64,000 nucleotides of DNA from Semisulcospira habei (lineage: Eukaryota > Mollusca > Gastropoda > Semisulcospiridae): positions 128,035,120 to 128,099,119 of the forward strand of contig BTPG01000005.1 of NCBI GenBank assembly GCA_036245525.1, written 5' to 3'. The stretch's first letter is position 1. Each line of letters starts with the position of its first letter. The notes below the pieces were generated by a model. That model was not told the DNA's origin. It did no database searches and saw only the letters and a list, made by a program, of their open reading frames with translations. Of this stretch, positions 57,374 through 64,000 are shown piece after piece. Made by a program: the position numbers and the translations under genes.

Positions 57374-57541
57374 TGTGCTGGTTTGTGATTTTGGACCTTA
57401 CAACTCTGTGGTCAGTTGCACGACAGATTAGTCCTGCACCAGCCACTAAGCCACTTTGCTTTATGGCTGGTGGAGGACTAAGCTCATTCTGGCAACTGGC
57501 CCCTTGGCTGTAGGGTCTAAAATCGTATACCGACACACAAA
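57374..57541. repeat. Family D element split by a family F element
   Basis: Outer: TTGTGTGCTGGTTTGTGATT and GTCTAAAATCGTATACCGAC with ACACAA. Inner (57405-57505): GGTCAGTTGCACGACAGATT, CCAGCCACTAAGC with GGCTGGTGGAGGACTAAGCT. Confidence 0.75.
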
Positions 57542-57879
57542 TGCATGTAGGTGATGATTTTGTCTTAAAATCTTCCACACAAGTTCAGATGAAATTTCAT
57601 CATCTCTTTTAAACTGTTATTCTCCCTCTCCTAGCTTTCAAACAATACAAACACATATTCTGATATAACAAAGACAAATAAGACAAACCTATTGCACTAT
57701 TGCACTCTCACCTCGAAAGCCTGGGCCAACAAGATGTATTAAATTAACTCCATCAATCATATCACATTTCACAAATTGAAACCTTGTGTTACCTTCATAG
57801 CACACTAAAGGAAAATGTGAACTATTTGTAGGCACTGAACTGAGTGTGCAACGAACAGTCCAATGCTATTTTAAAAACT
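57542..57879. other. Unassigned sequence
   Basis: No exon or repeat recognised. Confidence 0.3.
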
Positions 57880-57972
57880 GAACGCTTTGGCTGTTGGGAG
57901 TGGTTTTTGTCATGACGATTCCAGCAGGAATGATTGCAACAAAAACCGCTACCGACAGCCAAACGGATTAAC
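57880..57972. repeat. Foldback element, family B
   Basis: CGCTTTGGCTGTTGGGAGTG with GTTTTTGTCATGACGATTCC pairs with the GGAATGATTGCAACAAAAAC and CGCTACCGACAGCCAAACGG right half, ending in GGATTAA. Confidence 0.8.
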
Positions 57973-58261
57973 ACAATAAGAAAAACAACAAAGAAAGTAA
58001 AGTGCACCGTGAAGAGACCAGTACAAACGGCCTTGCCTCCCACGGCACGTTTCACTATTTCTCGATTATTTCACTGCACATTTTGCAGTTACTTATTCGA
58101 TTGCTGACAATGTTACATGCCCCAACAAAGAGGAAACAGACTGCTATAATCAGACAAACCTGTGATAAAAATCAGTCCAATCATGTCTAACTTATCACTA
58201 TTCTTATGTCTTTGTCAACAACCACCATAATGCCATTTACGCTAAGTTGTGCTGTGCAAAG

Positions 58262-58355
58262 TTAACCCTTCTAGCTGTCAATAACAATTACTGCCACAAT
58301 GATTCCTACAGAAATCATCGCAACAAGAAACTGCTACTGACCGCCTAAGAGTCAA
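58262..58355. repeat. Foldback element, family B
   Basis: TTAACCCTTCTAGCTGTCAA left; CTACTGACCGCCTAAGAGTC right. Abuts the next copy. Confidence 0.7.
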
Positions 58356-58439
58356 CTGGCTGTCGCTAGCGGTTTTTGTCGCAATGAGTCGTACAGGAAT
58401 CATCGTGACAAAAACTGCTACTGGAAGCCAAAGAGTTAA
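58350..58439. repeat. Foldback element, family B, abutting copy
   Basis: TCAACTGGCTGTCGCTAGCG, GTTTTTGTCGCAATGA with TCATCGTGACAAAAACTGCT then ACTGGAAGCCAAAGAGTTAA. Confidence 0.8.
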
Positions 58440-58637
58440 TTGCATGTGCCAGTCACTGGTGTCAGCCCTTACGATTCCAGATCGTAATGCCCCAAATCAT
58501 AAACCGGCACCATATGCAGTTTCATATCATAATCTCTATGTTGACGTAAATACATGGTTATTTGTAATTTCACTGTGACCTGAATAATAACATACAAAAT
58601 GTCATTTTTCAGACCTGAACACCATTCAGCAGAAGTT

Positions 58638-58808
58638 AACCCATTAGCCTCGACGCCCAACAGCATGAGATGGATTGACCATGATAATTCAAGGGTAGTG
58701 CCAGATTCGATTGGCGCCTGTAGACGCCAAGCTAATCTGGGACTACCCTTTAATTATCATGGTCAATCGATCTTCTGCAACTAGTACATGCGGCTGTGGG
58801 GTTAAATA
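58638..58808. repeat. Foldback element, family A
   Basis: TTAACCCATTAGCCTCGACG left and GCTGTGGGGTTAA right; hairpin starts ATTGACCATGATAATTCAAG. Confidence 0.8.
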
Positions 58809-58924
58809 CTACAGTGGTAAAGATTACTTATGTTTGCAACCATCATGGTAAGTACTTTCATAGGTAACAATTTACATGTAAAATAATAAGCACTTCAATG
58901 TATCTTTGGTTGTTTCACCAGAAA

Positions 58925-59236
58925 AATGCATTTTTCTTTAAAAGGTATTTTTTCGAAAAATACTTACCGATGACATGACCTTATGGGAGATGTCTACTAC
59001 TTACGCAATTCTAGCCTAAGAGCTCGTTGTGCTACCACACAACCCGGGAGGCACTCGGGGAACCCCGAGGGGGCCGAGAGTTATCTCCCGATACTTCCCA
59101 TCTGGGACAGAGTACCCATAGTCCTTCAGTCAGGATACTTAGCTTACCAGCGGCAAGCGGGGCAGGTGGGAGGGTCGTCCGAGTCATGTCATCGGTAAGT
59201 ATTTTTCGAAAAAATACCTTTTAAAGAAAAATGCAT
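58925..59236. repeat. Terminal module of copy 2
   Basis: Same inverted-ended 300-bp module as 52869-53167, here complete and directly adjoining the body at CATTTGTTTCTTCAAAAACA. Confidence 0.85.
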
Positions 59237-61316
59237 TTGTTTCTTCAAAAACATTACCGATGACATGACCTTATGGGAGAATGGCGAAAAGGAGGAGGGT
59301 GCCGCGCTCTAGCACACCTAAGGCCCCAAGGGCCGTCCTCCCAACCGCAAACTCCCGACAACTCTAGGAAGGTATAAGCGACGGCGCTGAGGCGCCAGGA
59401 GGGAGGAGAGCGCCCCCCCGGGATGTCCCCCACCAGAGCGAGTAACCTCGCTAGGCTGACAGAACTCTGCGATCGAGAGCACCTGCGCGCCAGCCCTCCA
59501 ATAGCCACGATGAGGGCCGCCCAGTTCCTGACGGCTGTGGCGTTCATGGCCCTGCACGTAGCTGATTGGACGTAATTAGCCTCTAAGCTCCCTGAGGGAG
59601 GGATCCTGGACTTTGGATCGTATGACTGAGCGTAGACAGGAGGATCGACTGCCCTGTAGCTTCAGAGCTGCCGGGCACGGCCAAGAAGCGTGCGAGTCCG
59701 CCCGGACGGCTATGTCGTCGTAGGCATACGTGAGGCAAGCTCAGGCTATCCTGCCTAGTCTCCTGGGGATAAGTCTACCAGCTGGGGTCAGCAGGGTCGG
59801 TAGGGGAGAGGTGACGTACGCCGTCCAAGAGCACAATGCCTCGCCAACTTCATCGTAGAGGCGTCAAGTTGGGGAAGCGGGCCGTAGCGAGGCTTCGACC
59901 GCTGCCCATGCGCAGACTCCAGCGTTGAGGGTCTGTCGCAAACCGCCAAGGTGCAGGGGTAGGCGCTCCAGCAAGGCGGAACAGTGACCATCGCGGCTGC
60001 ATGCGGACCTAGTAGAATGCGGGAAGCAGTAGCGGGGGGTCCGTGGCGAGCTGAGGGGAAGGAGGTTCAGGATCGGTGCCAGGGAAAGGGGTGACCAACA
60101 GGACGAGAGGAGGATCCTTCCCAGGCTAGGTCAGAGCGTTGGCATCTCGTCCAGGAGGGCTATATCCCACGAAGGCGCGGGGAAGCCAGAGATCCCACCT
60201 TGCGGCGAACAGGTCCACTAAGCCATCTCGCCGATCCTCCGAAGGTATCCTCGTGCATACCGAGTGAAGCAACTGGTTCCATCGGGGAAAAGGCTGGCGC
60301 AGACCTCCCCCGAGCCGACCTCCTAGTCCGTGTCGGATCCAAGCCGTTCACGCTCTTGTCCTCGAGGTCCGGAGGCTAGGCTGGACCTCGAGAAGAACCA
60401 CGGAAGTAGGGGGCGTAGCTATAGCAGCCGGGCTGCGAGACGACCGACGGAGAGTAGAGCCGACTTCTTGAGCAGTGGCTAGGCCCTTCCAACGCGAGCA
60501 TCGCCGCAGCCGTACCACCTGTCCAAACTCCGGCGTACCCCTGTGCGCCCAATGGGGATGTCGAATAGGTTAGGCACCCGGGAGACGGCGCTGCGCTTTG
60601 GTTCCACAGTGTCCATGGGTAGGTTGAGGACCCCCGGTGAATCCAACGGAAAACCGAACAGGAGCGGAGCCTACCTCAGCGGTGACTCCTCCTTCGCAGG
60701 TGAACCGAGGAACGTTGTGGAGTCCGAGTGCACGGGTAACTGGAGTCAAGGGTCGGCAGCTCCGGAAGAAGGCGCAGCCCAAGATCTGGAGGCGGAGCCG
60801 AAGACCACCTGCGCGGACCGCATCCCATCGCCATCTGGCACCAGCGTAAGCGCAACCAAGGTCCTAGCAGCCTCCTCCGGTCTGCTCCCCGAAGTGAAGT
60901 CCAGGAACTCCGAAGAACCTGGGTCAGCCGAGTCGTCAGCACAGGGGGTCCTTCCGCGGCCAGACGCCCTGCCAGGGGCCAGGAGCCGTCCACTGGAGAA
61001 CGAAGAGCAGGGTAAGGAGCTCCCCGATCCCACACAGTGTAGGTTGTTACGGACGAGAGAGGTCATCTAGTCCAAGAAGAGTCAAGAGCGGATCCGCAGC
61101 CGGTAGGGGCAGGCAAACTCCTGAGACCTCCCGAGAACCGGTCCCGCCGAGGGAAGCCAACAGCTGACCACTCCAAGGAGGGCGAAGCAAGAAGCTCCGG
61201 GAACCGAGAGAAGAAGCGCAGGGTAGTCGAAGCGCCTGTCACGAAGTGCGGCAGCCGCGGCCAACTCCGAGCTGTATCCGAGAGGGCACCAGTGGAGACA
61301 GAAGCCGAAGCGCTCG

Positions 61317-61521
61317 CAGACCTGTTTACCCCCCGTGTGAAGTCAAAACCCTTCCAACTGACTAAGGGTAATTGGGATCTCACGCGTAAAAGGTCACAAG
61401 CTAGTGAGTAGTCAGATTTCCAAAGGTGTATATAGTGTATAACTGTGTAGAAAGTGTACATGTAAGTGTAACCCAAGCAAATATGTGTACTTTAACCCCC
61501 AAGTGTAGGTAAACAGGTCTG
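61317..61521. mobile_element. 205-bp TIR element (MITE) inserted in copy 2
   Basis: CAGACCTGTTTACCCC at the left and TAGGTAAACAGGTCTG at the right, same ends as 48308-48447. The interior is AT-rich against the GC-rich host element. No clear target duplication. Confidence 0.75.
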
Positions 61522-61927
61522 TGCTAGGCGAAGTAACGACAGCGTCCTCCCCGAGGATCCACCGGAGGGGGTCGAGCGTCCAGAAATGGAGCGACTGCAG
61601 CCAGGCGCCCTGGGACGGAGCACGAAGAAGGGGGAAATGGCTGAGTGAGGGGAGAGGAATGGGATGAACGGCAGCCGGACGCGAAGGGGACCGACGAGCG
61701 AGACGGGACAGGATCCCTGGAGCGACGTGAAGAACGGCAACTCGTAAGCACGCCCGCAGTGGAGAGAGCGGAGTGTAGACGTAGAGTGCTCGAGGAGTGA
61801 CTCCAACGATGGCGAACCGTAGCGGACGAGCATCCCATGGAGCGGTCCCTCCTTGCGTGTAGGAGTTCGAGAGAGGAGGTCCAATGTTGCCGAGAGGATT
61901 CCAAAGCGTGCCGTGAAAGTGTACGCG

Positions 61928-62790
61928 TGCGTGAATGTCTCCGCGAACCGAGCTCTATGGCGAGGTGGGCTCGCTGCCGGCGAGGAGACTCCGCGTAGGA
62001 GCCAGCGGGCTTTCTAGGAGACGAGCGGGGATCGGCATTGGATCAAGGACGGAATGGCGCACGTCCCTCGGCACCGAGCTCCGTGCCGGTTTTCTGTCTG
62101 TCATAAGGTTCGTTCTTGGTGCGTTCCCTCCTAGGAACGACCGCATCGATCAACCCCCTCCGCGTACTGGAACGTTGCAACCGGCGTGGTGATCTCTCCC
62201 CAAGATCGTCAAGGAATCGAGCGGTAAGAACGGAGACTGGAACCTCTGTCTAGCCGGCTGTCACCAACAGGACCCTGTAACCACTAGCAGCCGGCTCAGT
62301 GTGTCTCCCGACGAGCAGCGCTGTCCTGGTGGAGCCCCCTCCAGGGAGCGAGGGCGGTGCCAGCATACCCACTCCGAGCGTGATAACCTGCGCCTCGTCA
62401 TCGGCTGCCTGGACGGCTTCCAAGCTGACCTTGAGCGGTGTGTGGGTTCCGTACTGTGCGCCCAGCGGATTCCATTTGTGCCGAGACGATGCATGCGTGC
62501 GAGAATGTCTCCGCGAACCGAGCTCTATGGCGAGGTGGGCTCGCTGCCAGCGAGGAGACTCCGCGTAGGAGCCAGCAGGCTTTCTAGGAGACGAGCGGGG
62601 ATCGGCATATGATCAAGGACGGATAGCGCACGTCCCTCCGCACCGAGCTCCGTGTCGATGCGGGCTTCCTGTCTGCCACAATGTTTGGTCCTGGTGCGTT
62701 CCCTCCTGGGAACCACCGCATCGATCAACCCACTCTGCACACTATACTGACGCGTCCGGCATGGTGATCTCTCCGTCATCTCGTCGGAAC
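61928..62790. repeat. ~570-bp direct duplication in copy 2
   Basis: CGCGAACCGAGCTCTATGGC, GAGGTGGGCTCGCTGCC and TCTAGGAGACGAGCGGGGAT occur at 61938-62040 and again at 62509-62610; similarity continues for about 250 bp (CCGCATCGATCAACCC, GTGATCTCTCC). Confidence 0.8.
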
Positions 62791-63300
62791 TCGAGCGATC
62801 GTAGTACCGGGAACAGCAGCCGGTATTCCAGCAGGTCTGGAACCAGTCACAGGTGCCGGGCGAACTCGCCAAAGGAAGCCCCAAGTAGCGCCCAGCGCCG
62901 TTCCGGTCACGTGGAGCAGACGTCACACCAACGTTCGGAGGTACATCCGGCACATGGTAGACAGACCTTGTGCGAGTCCGACGGTCACTGGAATCCTCCA
63001 TGTAGTGAGCAGGTCGTCCAGAGACCACTGCAACATATAAAAACCGAAGGCACGCGGGCGTGGGCCTAAGGGACCCTGCCCTGGTAAGGTTAACCTTCGC
63101 AACACATCATGCACAACAACTCAAGCATGTCATGACAAGTATAGGCCTGAAGCAAGCGGCAGGCACAGTAACCTTAGTCGGAGTGGTGCCCTCCGCTGAA
63201 CACCGGAGCTGTACTATAGCGACGGGCCTCCAGGTGCAGCTTTGATCGTAGTTTTATGTTGCCTATACAGGCCATTAATCTCCTTTTGACCGTAATTTGT

Positions 63301-64000
63301 ATTCACATGCACAAGCCTTAGGCAAGGAGGAATTTAACCAAAGAGCATATACTAAAGTGTTCAGGAGACATAGGGCTGTCTTAGCACTCTGTTTCCGTCA
63401 GGTAGGTTCGGGTTGGGATGAGGTCACTGGCGCCGGCCCTTAGCTGCCTAGGCGACGGGCTCCACCCGTCCGAAAGCAAGGTCCATTTCGTAGCTCTGTT
63501 CCTGTAACTTTCGGAACGAGCGCATGCATAAATGTGAGCAGCACCTGTGGCGGCAAGCCCAACTTTTTTTTTTTTTTTTTTTTTACAGCCACAAAAAGGT
63601 CCTCTTGGACCTTAAAAAACGGCAGTAAGGCGTGGCGACCAGTGGCCCTGCACTCAAGTAGGCAAACGCCTGACATCCAAGAACAGAAACATGTGATGCC
63701 AAGTATAAAAGTGTACAAGAATGTTCACCCACCAGCCAAATCGTGTACCTAATAAGCCCCCGAGTAAGGTAACAGGGCTGCATTACGCAAACCAGGCATT
63801 ACGTGACCGACACAGTACCAAAGTAAGCGTCGGCTCTCGCCACACTCACCAACGCAATGCGTCAAGGAAATGCTGGAGCATAACACATTCCCCGAACCCC
63901 ACAAGGTACAAAAAGAGTAGGTGAGGAACAAGTGAGTAGGTAAGCGCCCGAATAAAGTTAGACTTAACTGTCACCGATCTTTCCCACCACTCCCATTCCA
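63301..64000. other. Probable leader of copy 2; unassigned
   Basis: A T run at about 63565-63584 after CAAGCCCAAC may correspond to the T run in the leader of copy 1 (about 48018-48040). No gene is recognised. Confidence 0.3.

Larger units (their letters stand above)
58925..63300 (-). mobile_element. DIRS-like element, copy 2 (3' part and most of the body)
   Basis: Reverse-oriented relative of 47070-53167. Terminal module at 58925-59236 (ATGCATTTTTCTTTAAAAGG..ACCGATGACATGAC and complement), then a body whose minus-strand reading parallels copy 1: recombinase-like tail (59290-59560), GGGATATAGCC/ACCTTCGGAGGATCGGCG (near 60170-60240), Ser/Arg-rich part and zinc knuckle (about 62900-63010). The 5' leader probably continues towards the window end; the left end of the element is not seen with certainty. 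Frames are broken throughout. Confidence 0.55.

Noticed and set aside
60543..61070. 175-codon open frame on the plus strand
   Set aside because: Antisense to the minus-oriented DIRS-like copy 2.

Overview
The window is eukaryotic, animal, intron-rich DNA. Coding exons are short, carry GT..AG boundaries and sit far apart; most of the sequence is transposon-derived. A gastropod or other mollusc fits best (dispersed repeats ending in ATCA-type tails, gene style, repeat types), but nothing here proves the phylum.

Layout. 1-1.5 kb: dispersed repeat and nothing clear. 1.5-4.9 kb: a decayed Tc1-type transposon split by a 1.7 kb palindromic/tandem repeat. 5.8-9.1 kb (+): four exons of a four-pass claudin/PMP22-superfamily membrane protein, 5' end not found. 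9.2-25 kb: repeats, LINE fragments, one probable first exon of a small membrane protein on the minus strand (16959-17141, TMEM230-like), a poly-C satellite (21.8-22.4 kb) and a miniature PIF/Harbinger element (23.7-24.5 kb). 25.5-25.74 kb: a TATA box followed by a short candidate first exon. 25.9-35 kb: SINE-like repeats, two near-identical 840-bp terminal-inverted-repeat elements and a diverged repeat zone. 37.6 kb: an unrecognised candidate internal exon. 41.18-54.39 kb (+): a complete typical 2-Cys peroxiredoxin in five coding exons (199 aa), with a likely poly(A) signal at 56.2 kb. Intron 3 of this gene holds a 6 kb GC-rich element with inverted ends that looks like a decayed DIRS-type (tyrosine-recombinase) retroelement; a second copy in the opposite orientation fills 58.9 kb to near the window end.

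The most striking property is the density of small foldback elements: about 60 hairpins in at least ten unrelated families, spread roughly one per kb. Wherever both ends are preserved they are usually bounded by TTAA, with ends of the form TTAA-CCC..GGG-TTAA or TTAA-CTC..GAG-TTAA, which matches the TTAA target and terminal bases of piggyBac-type elements. Several are nested in each other or broken by LINEs, so their order of insertion can be read.

The host genes do not form a functional cluster: a peroxide-reducing enzyme, a tetraspan membrane protein, and isolated candidate exons. No CRISPR, rRNA or convincing tRNA gene was seen.
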